Assembly (NCBI GenBank): GCA_003136595.1
Contig: PLEY01000187.1
Location: forward strand, 27,758-68,939
DNA from: Burkholderiales bacterium
Lineage (GTDB): Bacteria > Pseudomonadota > Gammaproteobacteria > Burkholderiales > Burkholderiaceae_D
Direction: 5' to 3'
DNA length: 41,182 nt
Program-made: the position numbers and the translations under genes
The notes under the pieces: model-generated
What the model was told of the DNA's origin: nothing
What the model saw: only the letters and a program-made list of their open reading frames with translations
The model's database searches: none
Shown: positions 30,403-40,337 of the stretch, piece after piece
How positions within the stretch are numbered: the first letter of the stretch is position 1
How the letters are laid out: the number at the start of each line of letters is the position of its first letter

Positions 30403-31782
30403 ATGACGCCACTGCTCGCCAATCTCACGCAGATCACCTATCTCGTCTCTGCGGTCCTGTTCATCCTCGCCCTAAAGGGCCTGTCCTCGCCCGTGACCTC
30501 GCGGCGCGGGAACCTCTTTGGCATGGTCGGCATGCTGATCGCCGTGGTCACGACGCTGTTCGTGGCCGAGCATCCCGTCCCATGGCTGATCGGCGCAGCG
30601 ATGCTGGCGGGCGCCGTGATCGGCTCGTTCGCCGCGCGCCGCGTGCAGATGACGCGCATGCCCGAACTGGTGGCGCTCATGCACTCCCTGGTCGGCCTGT
30701 CGGCGGTGCTGATTGCAGTCGCCTCGCTGTTTCATGCCGGCGAAGGACATACCGGCGCGCAGAAGGTGGAACTGTTCATCGGCGCCTTCATCGGGGCGAT
30801 CACCTTCACCGCATCGGTCATCGCCTATGGGAAGCTGTCCGGCAAGGTCTCGGGCAAGCCGGTCCTGTTCGGCGGCCAGCACCTCTTGAATCTCGTGCTC
30901 GCCTTGTCGATGGTGGGTTTTGGGCTGACCTACTTTCTGACCGACAGTCCGGCCGCGTTTCTGACCATGCTGGCCATCGCGCTCGTGCTCGGAGTCACAC
31001 TCATCATCCCGATCGGCGGTGCCGACATGCCGGTGGTGATCTCGATGCTGAACAGTTATTCCGGATGGGCTGCGGCGGGGATCGGCTTCACGCTGAACAA
31101 CTCGGTCCTCATCATCGCGGGTTCCTGCGTCGGCTCATCGGGCGCCATCCTGTCCTACATCATGTGCACGGCGATGAACCGCTCGATCGTCTCGGTGCTG
31201 CTGGGCGGCTTTGGCGCCGACGCGGCAGCGACAGCGGGAGAGGATTCGGGGCCGAAGAACTACAAGACCGGCAGCCCGGATGACGCCGCCTTTCTCATGA
31301 CCAATGCCGATACCGTCATCATCGTGCCGGGCTACGGCCTGGCCGTGGCACGCGCCCAGCACGCCTTGAAGGAGCTGTCGGCGAAACTGACCGAGCACGG
31401 CGTGACGGTGAAATACGCGATCCATCCGGTGGCAGGGCGGATGCCCGGGCATATGAATGTCCTCCTGGCCGAGGCCGAGGTGCCCTACGACCAGGTGTTC
31501 GAGATGGAGGACATCAACAGCGAATTCGCCCAGGCCGACGTGGCCCTGATCCTCGGGGCCAATGACGTGGTCAACCCGGCCGCGAAGAACGATCCGAAGT
31601 CGCCCATCGCGGGCATGCCGATCCTCGAGGCCTACAAGGCCAAGACCGTGATCGTCAACAAGCGCTCCATGGCCGCAGGCTACGCCGGGCTCGACAACGA
31701 GCTGTTCTACATGGACAAGACGATGATGGTCTTTGGCGATGCCAAGAAGGTCATCGAGGACATGGTCAAGGCGGTCGAGTAG
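30403..31782 (+). CDS. pntB: Proton-translocating transhydrogenase, beta subunit
   Basis: The main membrane domain II plus the NADP(H)-binding domain III. The 459 residues have nine or so helices, then a C-terminal Rossmann fold (VPGYGLAVARAQHALKELS) and EVPYDQVFEMEDINSEFAQA, VNKRSMAAGYAG near the end. Together with pntAA and pntAB the complex is complete. The stop is followed by the hairpin GGGGCC-TGT-GGCCCC without a T run, so ending may need Rho. Confidence 0.95.
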   Translation: MTPLLANLTQITYLVSAVLFILALKGLSSPVTSRRGNLFGMVGMLIAVVTTLFVAEHPVPWLIGAAMLAGAVIGSFAARRVQMTRMPELVALMHSLVGLSAVLIAVASLFHAGEGHTGAQKVELFIGAFIGAITFTASVIAYGKLSGKVSGKPVLFGGQHLLNLVLALSMVGFGLTYFLTDSPAAFLTMLAIALVLGVTLIIPIGGADMPVVISMLNSYSGWAAAGIGFTLNNSVLIIAGSCVGSSGAILSYIMCTAMNRSIVSVLLGGFGADAAATAGEDSGPKNYKTGSPDDAAFLMTNADTVIIVPGYGLAVARAQHALKELSAKLTEHGVTVKYAIHPVAGRMPGHMNVLLAEAEVPYDQVFEMEDINSEFAQADVALILGANDVVNPAAKNDPKSPIAGMPILEAYKAKTVIVNKRSMAAGYAGLDNELFYMDKTMMVFGDAKKVIEDMVKAVE

Positions 31783-31936
31783 CGGGGGCCTGTGGCCCCA
31801 CCGGCAAGGGTGCGGGGGCGACACGCTACGGCTTTCTTGATCGTGGCGGGCGCGACGTCATCGGGGGGGAGCCCTGTCACGAGTGTGGCGCAGGCCCGTC
31901 CCGCCGGTTTTGCCCACCGACGCCAATGAAACGTGC

Positions 31937-33586
31937 CTAGGCACGACCGTCGCGCAGCATCTCGCGCGCAGCGTTGCGTCCCGGAATCCCGGTCACACCG
32001 CCACCAGGGTGCGCCCCGGCCCCGCACAGATACAGGCCCTTAAGCGGCGTGCGATAGTCCGCATAACCCAGGATCGGACGCGCCGAGAACAGCTGGTCGA
32101 GAGCGAGAACGCCGTGGAAGATGTCGCCATGGGTCAGGCCGAACTTGCGTTCCAGATCGAGCGGCGTGTGGATCTGGCGCGCCACGATGAGTGAGGCGAA
32201 GTTGGGCGCAAAGCGGGTCACGGTGGCAATCGCTGCGTCGGCGGCCGCCTCGCGCGCGCCATCCCAGCCGCCAGGATGGCGGGTGGCATCAAGATCCGGG
32301 TCGAAGTGCTGGCAGAACAGGCTCGCCACATGCTGACCAGGCGGTGCCAGGCTCGGGTCTACGGTGCTTGGAATCAGGATCTCGACGACCGGCTCGCGGC
32401 TCCATCCGAACTCGCGCGCATCCGCCCAGGCGCGCTCCATGTAGGCCAGCGAGGGGGCGAGGATGATCCCCGAGGCGTGGTGGGGTGCGGCGCTTGTGCC
32501 GGGCAGGGCGCTGAAATCAGGCAGGCCCGAGAGCGCGACATTCATGCGCAGTGTCCCCGAGCCACTGCGGTACTGTCCGATGCGCGCACGAAACGCTGCC
32601 GGCAGATGCTCGGCGCCCACGAGCTTCTCAAAGAGCACAGTCGGGGTGACATTGGCCGCGACGCGTCCGGCAAAGAATTCGCTGCCGTCCTCGAGGCGGA
32701 CCCCGACGGCCCGGCCGTCTTCGACGAGCACGTGGGCCACGGGAGCGTCGACCGAGAGCAGGACCCCGCGCCGGCGCGCCTCGGTTGCCATCGCCTCGGT
32801 GATGGCGCCCATGCCGCCGAGTGCGTGGCCCCAGATACCTGGCTTGCCGTTGACGCCTCCGAACACATGGTGCAGCAGCACGTACGCCGAGCCCGCCGCA
32901 TAGGGACTGGCGTAGTTTCCGACGATCGAATCGAAGCCGAGCGTGGCCTTCAGTGCCGCCGATTCGAACCATCCGTCGAGCAGGTCGCCGGCGCTGCGTG
33001 CGAAGAGCGCGAGCAGGTCGCGCTTGTCCTCGAGATTCACGTGGGCGAGCTGGCGGCCAAGGCGCAAGCCGGCGATCCAGTCGCGCAGCGAGGCGAGACC
33101 CCGCGCGCCCACGTTCGGCGGCGTCCGGGCGAGCAGTGTGCGCAACAGCGTGACGGCGCGCTCGAGCATCGCGTAATACTGCGGAAGGCGCTCTGCGTCA
33201 CGGCGGGAGAACTTCGCGACCTCCCTTTGCGTCTCCTCGAGCGAGCCCCCGAGCTTGAGAAAGCGACCGTCGGGCAGCGGTACGAAATTCGAGAAGGGGC
33301 GCTCGACAATCCGCAGTCCATGCTCGGCGAGATGCAGGTCACGGATCACGTCAGGATCCAGCAGGCTCACGGTGTAGCTTGCGGTGGAATTGCGAAAGCC
33401 GGGCGCGAATTCCTCCGTCACGGCGGCGCCACCCAGCACGCTGCGGCGCTCCAGCACCCGGACCGACCAGCCGCGTGCGGCCAGATCGCAGGCGCATACC
33501 AGCCCGTTATGGCCGCCGCCGATGACGATCGCGTCGGTGCGCGTTGGGGCGGCGCCTGGGTCGGGCAACAATTGGTGCGGGCTCAC
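31937..33586 (-). CDS. PYROXD2-like FAD-dependent oxidoreductase (phytoene-desaturase superfamily)
   Basis: A flavin-dependent amine-oxidase-type protein of about 549 residues. The FAD motif AIVIGGGHNGLVCACDLAA and ERRSVLGGAAVTEE are at the start. The C-terminus YLCGAGAHPGGGVTGIPGRN is nearly the pattern of human PYROXD2 and its bacterial relatives. The superfamily includes carotenoid desaturases, but this subgroup has no clear biochemical role. I start at GTG 33586 (VSPHQLL); the track's 33709 adds a basic, proline-rich stretch. Neither has a Shine-Dalgarno. Confidence 0.8.
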   Translation of the reverse strand: MSPHQLLPDPGAAPTRTDAIVIGGGHNGLVCACDLAARGWSVRVLERRSVLGGAAVTEEFAPGFRNSTASYTVSLLDPDVIRDLHLAEHGLRIVERPFSNFVPLPDGRFLKLGGSLEETQREVAKFSRRDAERLPQYYAMLERAVTLLRTLLARTPPNVGARGLASLRDWIAGLRLGRQLAHVNLEDKRDLLALFARSAGDLLDGWFESAALKATLGFDSIVGNYASPYAAGSAYVLLHHVFGGVNGKPGIWGHALGGMGAITEAMATEARRRGVLLSVDAPVAHVLVEDGRAVGVRLEDGSEFFAGRVAANVTPTVLFEKLVGAEHLPAAFRARIGQYRSGSGTLRMNVALSGLPDFSALPGTSAAPHHASGIILAPSLAYMERAWADAREFGWSREPVVEILIPSTVDPSLAPPGQHVASLFCQHFDPDLDATRHPGGWDGAREAAADAAIATVTRFAPNFASLIVARQIHTPLDLERKFGLTHGDIFHGVLALDQLFSARPILGYADYRTPLKGLYLCGAGAHPGGGVTGIPGRNAAREMLRDGRA

Positions 33587-33736
33587 TGGGGCGGGAACGG
33601 AAAAGGGAGGGGTGACAGCGGGTGGCGGACGGCGCGGGCCCGGATGGACACGGCAGGCGCGGCCGCAACGCCTGATGGTACACGAGCCCCGGTGATGGGT
33701 CCAAAGCATCCCGCCTGCGTGTCCGAGCGTTGGGAC

Positions 33737-34465
33737 TTAGCGCGCGAGGAGCCCGATCAGAAGTGGCGTCATGGCCGCCGTCAGAAGGCCGTTCAGACCC
33801 ATCGCGAGTCCGGCGAAAGCGCCCATCTCCTCGCTGACCTGGAAAGCGCGCGCGGTGCCGATGCCGTGGGCGGCACAGCCGAGCGCGAAGCCGCGGATCC
33901 AGTGGGCATCGATGCGCAGCAAGCCGACCAGCAGAGGACGCGCCATCATCGCACCGGATATGCCGGTCAGGATGACAAGGACTGCCGTGAGCGAGGGCAG
34001 CCCGCCGATCTTCTCGGAGATCCCCATGGCGATCGGCGTGGTCACCGACTTGGGCGCGAGCGAGAGGATCGTCAAGCGCGAGGCGCCTAGCAGATAGGCA
34101 CAGGCGACGCCTGAGCCGATCGCGGTCACCGCCCCCGCCGCAAGACCTGCGAGGAGCGGCAGGGCGAGCCGTCGCAAGCGCTCCCATTGGAGGTAGAGCG
34201 GCACGCCCAGGGCGACGGTCGCGGGTCCCAGCAGGAAGTGCACGAATTGCGCACCCGAGAAATAGGTCGAGTAGGGCGTATGGGTGAGCCAGAGAATCGC
34301 CACCAGGAGCGCCACGGCCATCGCTACCGGATTGGCGAGGGGGCTAAAACCGCTGCGCGCGTAGACGAGGTAGGCAAGCTGGTAGGCGAGCAGAGTGATG
34401 GTGAGGCCGAGGAGCGGCGTGGCCGCAAGATAGACCCAGATCTGGTTGAGCTGGGGTGTGATCAT
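33737..34465 (-). CDS. lrgB: LrgB/CidB-family membrane protein
   Basis: A 242-residue polytopic protein with the LrgB hallmarks LAPKSVTTPIAMGISEKIGG and HGIGTARAFQVSEEMGAFAGL. LrgB and LrgA form a small-molecule permease in several species: pyruvate in Bacillus subtilis PftAB, glycolate and glycerate in plant PLGG1. The start is ATG 34465; the track's 34591 adds a charged shadow. Its ATG overlaps the lrgA stop (ATGA). It is the last gene of the glycolate-oxidase block, so a glycolate or lactate transporter is the simplest proposal; that is inference. Confidence 0.9.
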   Translation of the reverse strand: MITPQLNQIWVYLAATPLLGLTITLLAYQLAYLVYARSGFSPLANPVAMAVALLVAILWLTHTPYSTYFSGAQFVHFLLGPATVALGVPLYLQWERLRRLALPLLAGLAAGAVTAIGSGVACAYLLGASRLTILSLAPKSVTTPIAMGISEKIGGLPSLTAVLVILTGISGAMMARPLLVGLLRIDAHWIRGFALGCAAHGIGTARAFQVSEEMGAFAGLAMGLNGLLTAAMTPLLIGLLAR

Positions 34466-34836
34466 TCTTCCCTCGCCCGCCGGGCTGCGCTGCGGCTCTC
34501 GATCCAAGCGTTGACCTTCTTGACCGTCAGGGCCGTCACCACCAGCGTGAGCGCCGTGCTGGTCAGGATCGCGACGACGATCGGCAGCCACTCGTCGCGG
34601 ACCCGGTCTGCGTAGAGCATGATACCCACCCCGGCCGGGACGAACAGTAAGGAGAGATGGCGCAACAGTTCCTGGGCGGTGCCCTTGAGCTCTTCAACTT
34701 CGCCCGGTCGGCTAAGGAGATAGGCGACCAAGAGCACCATCCCGAAAACCGGTCCGGGGATCGGGATGCCAAGGCCAAAGGAGATCGATTCGCCCAGCAG
34801 CTGGAAGACGAGCAGCGTGGTCAGGGCACGGATCAT
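34462..34836 (-). CDS. lrgA: LrgA/CidA-family membrane protein
   Basis: A 124-residue protein with four membrane segments, partner of LrgB. Landmarks are GLGIPIPGPVFGMVLLVAYL and RHLSLLFVPAGVGIMLYADR, both classic LrgA blocks. The ATG at 34836 overlaps the glcF stop as ATGA. The C-terminal RSAARRAREE tail is cytoplasmic by the positive-inside rule. The track places it in a long shared frame (34462-35889), most of which is a glcF shadow. Confidence 0.9.
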   Translation of the reverse strand: MIRALTTLLVFQLLGESISFGLGIPIPGPVFGMVLLVAYLLSRPGEVEELKGTAQELLRHLSLLFVPAGVGIMLYADRVRDEWLPIVVAILTSTALTLVVTALTVKKVNAWIESRSAARRAREE

Positions 34837-36119
34837 GCGCGGTCTTGGAGGCTCGCGGCCCGGTCTGGCGGTGCGGCCGGGGCACTGGCAAGGTGTGCAT
34901 CCACGAGTTCGATCCAGTGCCCGATGGGCGTGGTGGTGCCGCTTTGCAGGTGCGTGAGGCATCCGATGTTGGCCGAGACGAAGCGTTCGGCGCCGGTGGC
35001 CTCGAGAGCCCGCAGCTTGTTGTCGCGCAGCTGCCGCGAAAGCTTCGGCTGCAGGACCGAATAGGTGCCTGCCGATCCGCAGCATAGATGGCTGTCCGCG
35101 CAGAGCCTGACCTCGATCCCGAGCGACTTCAAGAGATCCTCGACCACGCCTTGGATTTTCTGGCCGTGCTGCAGCGTGCAGGGGGGATGAAAGGCGACGC
35201 GCCCAGCCTGACTGCGGGCCTTGGACCCGAGCCCGGCGAGAGCCGGACCCTCGGCGGCGAGCACCTCGCAGAGATCGCGTGCGGCGCTCGCGACGCGCTG
35301 GGCGGCCTCTGCGTACCCGGGATCGTCGCGCAGCAGATTGCCATAGTCCTTGACCTGTACCGCGCAGCCCGAGGCATTGACGATCAGCGCTTCGGCGCCC
35401 GCGTCCAAAAGCGGGATCCAGGCGTCGATGTTGCGACGCATCTCGACCTTCGAGCCGGCCTCGTCCTCCAGGTGATGGCGCAACGCCCCGCAGCAGCCGC
35501 TCGACGGCGCCTCCAGCACCTCGATGCCGAGCGCGTCCAGGACCCGGGCGCTCGCCGCGTTGATGTTCGGTGCGAGCGCCGGCTGCACGCAGCCCGTAAG
35601 CAGGATCATCTTGCGCGCGTGCGTGCGCCGCGGTCGCACGCCACTGGCCTGGCGGGGGGGGATCTTGTCTTTCAGGGCTGCCGGCAGAAGAGGCCTGAAC
35701 AGGCGGCCTGCGGCGAGCGCGGGCCCGAACCAGGCCCGCCGCGTGAGGCCCTCGCGCAGGAGGTGGCGCAGGACCCGCTCGCGCCAGGGCCGCTGTGCGC
35801 CCACCTGGTGCTCGACGACCTGTCGGCCGATCTCGAGCAGCCGTCCATAGCGAACGCCGGACGGGCAAGTCGTCTCGCAGTTGCGACACGTCAGGCAGCG
35901 GTCGAGGTGCTGCTGCGTGCGGGTGGTGGCGCGGGTGCCCTCGAGGACCTGCTTTATCAGATAGATGCGTCCGCGCGGTCCGTCGAGCTCATCGCCCAGC
36001 AGCTGGTAGGTCGGGCAGGTCGCGGTGCAGAATCCGCAGTGCACACAGGCGCGCAGGATCGAATCGGCCTCGGCCCCCTCGGCGCTGTTGCGGATGAAAT
36101 CAGCCAGATGGGTTTCCAT
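34833..36119 (-). CDS. glcF: Glycolate oxidase iron-sulfur subunit
   Basis: Carries electrons from the GlcD/GlcE flavin subunits toward the membrane quinone pool. The 428-residue protein has two 4Fe-4S motifs (CVHCGFCTATCPTY and CLTCRNCETTCPSG) and two CCG domains (SSGCCGALRHHLE and LCCGSAGTYSVLQ). Starts METHLADF at ATG 36119, 61 bases after glcE. It overlaps lrgA. Confidence 0.95.
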   Translation of the reverse strand: METHLADFIRNSAEGAEADSILRACVHCGFCTATCPTYQLLGDELDGPRGRIYLIKQVLEGTRATTRTQQHLDRCLTCRNCETTCPSGVRYGRLLEIGRQVVEHQVGAQRPWRERVLRHLLREGLTRRAWFGPALAAGRLFRPLLPAALKDKIPPRQASGVRPRRTHARKMILLTGCVQPALAPNINAASARVLDALGIEVLEAPSSGCCGALRHHLEDEAGSKVEMRRNIDAWIPLLDAGAEALIVNASGCAVQVKDYGNLLRDDPGYAEAAQRVASAARDLCEVLAAEGPALAGLGSKARSQAGRVAFHPPCTLQHGQKIQGVVEDLLKSLGIEVRLCADSHLCCGSAGTYSVLQPKLSRQLRDNKLRALEATGAERFVSANIGCLTHLQSGTTTPIGHWIELVDAHLASAPAAPPDRAASLQDRA

Positions 36120-36180
36120 GGGGGCTCAGGGTGCGCTCGGTGAGGAAAGGATGCTGCCTGGCATCGGCACCCGCAGGGAC

Positions 36181-37260
36181 TCAAGCCGCATCGACACGCC
36201 CCTGGTTGAAAATGCCCTGCGGATCGAAGGCCGCCTTCAGGCGGCCTTCGATGGCGGCGACGCTCGCGCTGCGGCGCGTGAAGACTCCGGATCTGGCCTT
36301 GTCTTCAGGGCTGGCCCGAAACAGGGTCGCATGCCCGCCCAGTTGCGCGCTGGCGGCGCGGATCACAGTGCCAGGCAGATCGCTCGTCAGCCAGCGCAGG
36401 GTGCCGCCCCATTCGAAGCACTGCGTCCCGGCGAGCTCGAGGGGAGGCCTGCCTGCAGGCAGGGTGATTCTCCAGAGCGGGCCGGGCGCGGCGAAGGCGG
36501 CAGCGCGCTGGTCGCGCACATCAGCCCAGAGGGCATCGGCCTGCGTCGGCGCGAGCACCTCGCCGCCCAGACTCGCGGCCGCTGCCCGCACCGGCGCCAG
36601 TGAGCCCGACAGGCGCACTGCGAGCGTACCCGCGCTCCATGCCGTGGCGCTGATCGGTAGCGGCCGCCCGGCCCACCCCGTGACACGCTCCAGAGCGGCA
36701 GCCTCTTCAAGCGCAAAGCAGTGTGTGGCCGAGGTCTGTGGCCGGGGTAGAACCTTCAGTGAGACCTCGAGGATCACCCCGAGGGTTCCCAGCGAGCCCG
36801 CCAGGGTCCGTGCGACATCAAAGCCCGCCACGTTCTTCATGACCTGTCCGCCAAAGCGCAGGACCTGTCCCCGGCCGTCGAGCAGCTGCGCCCCCAGGAC
36901 GAAATCGCGCAGGCCACCGCGCGCCTGGCGCGCCGGACCTGACAGGCCGCAGGCCACCACGCCGCCGAGCGTCGTGCCCCCGCTGAACTGGGGTGGCTCG
37001 AACGGCAGGAACTGGCCGGAGCTGGCGAGTCTCGCCTCGAGATCGGCCAGCAGCGTGCCGGCCCGGGCCGTCACCACCAGTTCGCTTGGGCTATAGGCCA
37101 GGATACCCGCGAGGCTGCGCGTATCCAGTATCTCGCCGCGTAACTCGCGGCCATAGAAGTCCTTGGTACCGCCGCCGCGGATGCGCAGCGCGCGTCGTGC
37201 CGCTGCGGCCTCACGGACCTGCTCGACCAGGAGGTCGACTCCTGCAAGGTTGCCCGTCAT
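36181..37260 (-). CDS. glcE: Glycolate oxidase FAD-binding subunit GlcE
   Basis: Second FAD-type subunit of glycolate oxidase, 359 residues. The FAD_binding_4 motifs are LRIRGGGTKDFYGRE, SGGTTLGGVVACGLSGPARQ and VLRFGGQVMKNVAGFDVARTL-like. The last is typical of GlcE. It starts at ATG 37260, five bases after the glcD stop; the track's 37509 lies in glcD. The C-terminus DPQGIFNQGR is the usual ending. Confidence 0.94.
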   Translation of the reverse strand: MTGNLAGVDLLVEQVREAAAARRALRIRGGGTKDFYGRELRGEILDTRSLAGILAYSPSELVVTARAGTLLADLEARLASSGQFLPFEPPQFSGGTTLGGVVACGLSGPARQARGGLRDFVLGAQLLDGRGQVLRFGGQVMKNVAGFDVARTLAGSLGTLGVILEVSLKVLPRPQTSATHCFALEEAAALERVTGWAGRPLPISATAWSAGTLAVRLSGSLAPVRAAAASLGGEVLAPTQADALWADVRDQRAAAFAAPGPLWRITLPAGRPPLELAGTQCFEWGGTLRWLTSDLPGTVIRAASAQLGGHATLFRASPEDKARSGVFTRRSASVAAIEGRLKAAFDPQGIFNQGRVDAA

Positions 37261-37265
37261 CACCT

Positions 37266-38783
37266 TCAGAAGCGTTCCAGATCGGAGAAGGGCACGCGAC
37301 CGTGATGCACCTTCATGGCGCCGTATTCGGCGCAGCGATGCGGGGTCGGGATCAGCTTGTCGGGGTTCAAGAGGCCCGCGCGATCGAAACAGCGCTTCAG
37401 GCTGGCAAAGGCATCCAGCTCGGGCCGGCCGAACTGGACGCACATCTGGTTGATCTTCTCGATGCCCACGCCGTGCTCGCCGGTGATGGTGCCGCCCATC
37501 GCGATGCACAGCTCGAGGATCTCGGCGCCAAACGCGTCGGCCCGCTCGAGCTCGCCCGGCTGGTTGGCGTCAAAGAGGATGAGCGGGTGCAGATTGCCAT
37601 CGCCGGCATGAAACACGTTCATGCAGCGCAGTGCGTAGCGCTCTTCCATCAGGGCGATGGCGCGCAGCACCTCGCCGACCCGGCTGCGCGGGATCGTGCC
37701 GTCCATGCAATAGTAGTCCGGCGAGACGCGCCCGGCTGCCGGGAAGGCGTTCTTGCGTCCGGCCCAGAAGCGCAGACGCTCAGCCTCGTTCTCCGAGACC
37801 TGGCAGCGCGTCGCTCCGGCTGCCTTGAGCACGGCCTCGATGTGCGCGATCTCGTCTTCGACCTCTTCGGGCGTGCCATCGGACTCGGCGAGCAGGATCG
37901 CCTCGGCGTCCACATCGTAGCCCGCCTTGACGAAGGGTTCCACCGCACGGGTGGCGGCTTTGTCCATCATTTCGAGGCCTGCCGGGATGATGCCGGCTGC
38001 GATGATGCTGGCGACCGCGTTGCTCGCGGCCTCGACGTCATCGAACGAGGCCATGACGACGCGCGCGAGCACCGGTTTCGGGATCAGCTTGACCGTCACC
38101 TCGGTGACGACCAGCAGCATGCCCTCCGAGCCGATCACGAGCGAGAGCAGGTCAAGGCCCGGCGTATCGGGCGCCGCCGACCCCAGCTCGACGATCTCGC
38201 CCTCGCTGGTCACACCGCGTACCGCGAGGACGTTGTGGACGGTCAGTCCGTACTTCAGGCAGTGCACGCCGCCCGAGTTCTCGGCGACGTTGCCCCCGAT
38301 GGTGCAGGCGATCTGCGAGGATGGATCGGGTGCGTAGTACAGACCATGCTCCCGGGCGACATCTGAGATCGCCAGATTGCGCACCCCGGGTTGAACACGC
38401 GCCGTGCACGCCCTCGCATCGAGCTCGACGATCCGGTTCAGGCGCGCGAGGCTTAGCACCACGCCGCGCGCGTGCGGCATGGCACCGCCCGACAGACCGG
38501 TGCCCGCGCCGCGCGCCACCACCGGCAGCCTGTGCTCGTGGCAGATCCTAAGCGTAGCCACGACCTCGTCCTCGGTCTCAGGCAGGACGACGGCCAGAGG
38601 CAGCTCCCGGTACATGGTCAGGCCATCGCACTCGTAGGGCCGGGTGTCCTCCTCTGCAACGAGCACCGCGTGGGTGGGGAGACTCGCCTGCAGAGCGGCA
38701 AGGGCGCGCTCGAGGCTCAGGCGCTCAAGGTTCGGGGGGGTGTCCGCTGCGCGCTCGTGCGGAATCTCGTGTGGGGCGTTCAT
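37266..38783 (-). CDS. glcD: Glycolate oxidase catalytic subunit GlcD
   Basis: FAD-linked subunit that oxidises glycolate to glyoxylate, and in some species D-lactate, 505 residues. Motifs: VVARGAGTGLSGGAMPH, IACTIGGNVAENSGGVHCLK, and the catalytic HAGDGNLHPLILFD and TGEHGVGIEKINQM. I use ATG 38783 (MNAPHE); the track's 38792 is a TTG three codons upstream. First gene of glcD-glcE-glcF-lrgA-lrgB. Confidence 0.95.
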   Translation of the reverse strand: MNAPHEIPHERAADTPPNLERLSLERALAALQASLPTHAVLVAEEDTRPYECDGLTMYRELPLAVVLPETEDEVVATLRICHEHRLPVVARGAGTGLSGGAMPHARGVVLSLARLNRIVELDARACTARVQPGVRNLAISDVAREHGLYYAPDPSSQIACTIGGNVAENSGGVHCLKYGLTVHNVLAVRGVTSEGEIVELGSAAPDTPGLDLLSLVIGSEGMLLVVTEVTVKLIPKPVLARVVMASFDDVEAASNAVASIIAAGIIPAGLEMMDKAATRAVEPFVKAGYDVDAEAILLAESDGTPEEVEDEIAHIEAVLKAAGATRCQVSENEAERLRFWAGRKNAFPAAGRVSPDYYCMDGTIPRSRVGEVLRAIALMEERYALRCMNVFHAGDGNLHPLILFDANQPGELERADAFGAEILELCIAMGGTITGEHGVGIEKINQMCVQFGRPELDAFASLKRCFDRAGLLNPDKLIPTPHRCAEYGAMKVHHGRVPFSDLERF

Positions 38784-38921
38784 GGGAGGCAAGGTAGCAC
38801 GCGCTGCGCAAGCCGCAAAGCGCCAACCCTGAAAAACTCCTGGGACGAGAAGTTAAAGGCGCCGGGCAGCTCCGTGCCTATCGGGGTGATCTCGGGGTCG
38901 CTCGCGTGCGGCGCCCGCAGG

Positions 38922-40337
38922 CTAGTCGAGCGCCACGATCTTGCCCGGATTCAGCAGGTTCTTCGGATCGAAGGCCCGCTTTAGCGAGCGCATCAGGTCG
39001 AGCGCATCCTCACCATGCTCCTCCCTCAGGAAGTCCATCTTGTGCAGGCCCACGCCGTGCTCGCCGGTGCAGGTTCCGTCCATCTGGATGGCGCGCGAGA
39101 CCATGCGCTGGTTGATGGCCTCGGCTTCCTCGTGATCCTCGGGCCGCTCGGGATCGACGAGCAGCATCACATGGTAGTTGCCGTCGCCGACGTGTCCGAC
39201 GATCATCGAGGGCAGGCGCGAGGCATCAAGTTCCTCGGTGGTCGTGCGGATGCTCTCGGCCAGGCGGGAAATCGGCACGCACACGTCGGTGGTGATGGCG
39301 CGTGTGCCGGCTTTCATCTGCAGTCCGGCGAAATAGGCATTGTGGCGCGCCGTCCAGAGCTTCGTGCGGTCCTCGGGATTGGTGGCCCACTGGAAGTCCA
39401 TGCCCCCGAATTCCTGGGTGATGGCCTGGACCCCTTCGGCCTGCTCGCGTACGCCGGCCGGAGAGCCGTGGAATTCGAAGAGCAGCAAGGGGGTCTCGTG
39501 CAGGCCGAGCTTGCTGTGCGCGTTCAGGGCCTTCACGCATGCGGCGTCGAGAAACTCGACACGGGCGACCGGGATGCCCATCTGGATCGTGGCAATCACG
39601 CTCTCGACAGCCGCCTCGACGCTCGGAAAGTTGCAAACGGCCGCCGAGATCGCCTCCGGCTGCGGATAGAGCCGCACCGTGACCTCGGTGATGATGCCAA
39701 GCGTCCCCTCGCTGCCTACGAAGAGGCGCGTCAGATCGTAGCCCGCCGACGACTTGCGCGCCCGCCGCGCAGTCCTGACGACCTTGCCGGCGGCGGTGAC
39801 CACCGTGAGCGCGATCACGTTCTCACGCATCGTCCCATAGCGTACGGCGTTGGTGCCCGAGGCGCGGGTCGCGCTCATGCCGCCAAGGGAAGCGTCGGCA
39901 CCGGGGTCGATCGGAAAGAAGAGGCCCGTGTCCTTGATGGCCTGATTGAGTTGCTTGCGGGTGACGCCCGCCTCGACGGTTGCGGTCAGATCCTCCGGAT
40001 TGATCGCAAGGATGGCGCTCATCTGCGACACGTCCAGACTGATCCCTCCGGTCACGGCGAGCAGATGACCCTCGAGGGAGGAGCCCGATCCGTAGGCAAT
40101 GAGGGGTACCTCATAGGTGTCGCAGAGTTGCATGGTGGCGACCACGTCATCGGTGCTGCGGGCGAAGACGACCGCATCGGGGAGCATCGGCTGGTAGGCC
40201 GATTCGTCACGCCCGTGATGCTCGCGCACGGCAAGCTTGGTGGAGAAACGCTCGCCGAAGCGCTCTGCGAGGGCGGCGAGGAAGGCTTCCGGAAGCGGCC
40301 GCCTGAGGGCGACGGTGTCTGGTGCGGGATGGTTCAC
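38922..40337 (-). CDS. FAD-linked oxidase, D-lactate dehydrogenase (cytochrome) type
   Basis: A 471-residue relative of GlcD, close to mitochondrial LDHD. The FAD site is [21 protein letters not shown], with [20 protein letters not shown], and the C-terminal [14 protein letters not shown] and [16 protein letters not shown] carry the active-site histidines. I chose GTG 40337 because GGGGAG lies eight bases upstream; ATG 40376 lacks one. It is separate from glcD by 138 bases and may share its transcript. Its promoter region is shared with the broken bchE on the other strand. Confidence 0.9.
   Translation of the reverse strand: MNHPAPDTVALRRPLPEAFLAALAERFGERFSTKLAVREHHGRDESAYQPMLPDAVVFARSTDDVVATMQLCDTYEVPLIAYGSGSSLEGHLLAVTGGISLDVSQMSAILAINPEDLTATVEAGVTRKQLNQAIKDTGLFFPIDPGADASLGGMSATRASGTNAVRYGTMRENVIALTVVTAAGKVVRTARRARKSSAGYDLTRLFVGSEGTLGIITEVTVRLYPQPEAISAAVCNFPSVEAAVESVIATIQMGIPVARVEFLDAACVKALNAHSKLGLHETPLLLFEFHGSPAGVREQAEGVQAITQEFGGMDFQWATNPEDRTKLWTARHNAYFAGLQMKAGTRAITTDVCVPISRLAESIRTTTEELDASRLPSMIVGHVGDGNYHVMLLVDPERPEDHEEAEAINQRMVSRAIQMDGTCTGEHGVGLHKMDFLREEHGEDALDLMRSLKRAFDPKNLLNPGKIVALD

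Noticed and set aside
31785-31800. GGGGCC-TGT-GGCCCC after pntB as an intrinsic terminator
   Set aside because: No T run follows the stem on the plus strand.
32276-34090. 604-residue plus-strand ORF over the PYROXD2-like gene and lrgB
   Set aside because: It spans two real genes and their gap, and its composition is that of an antisense frame.
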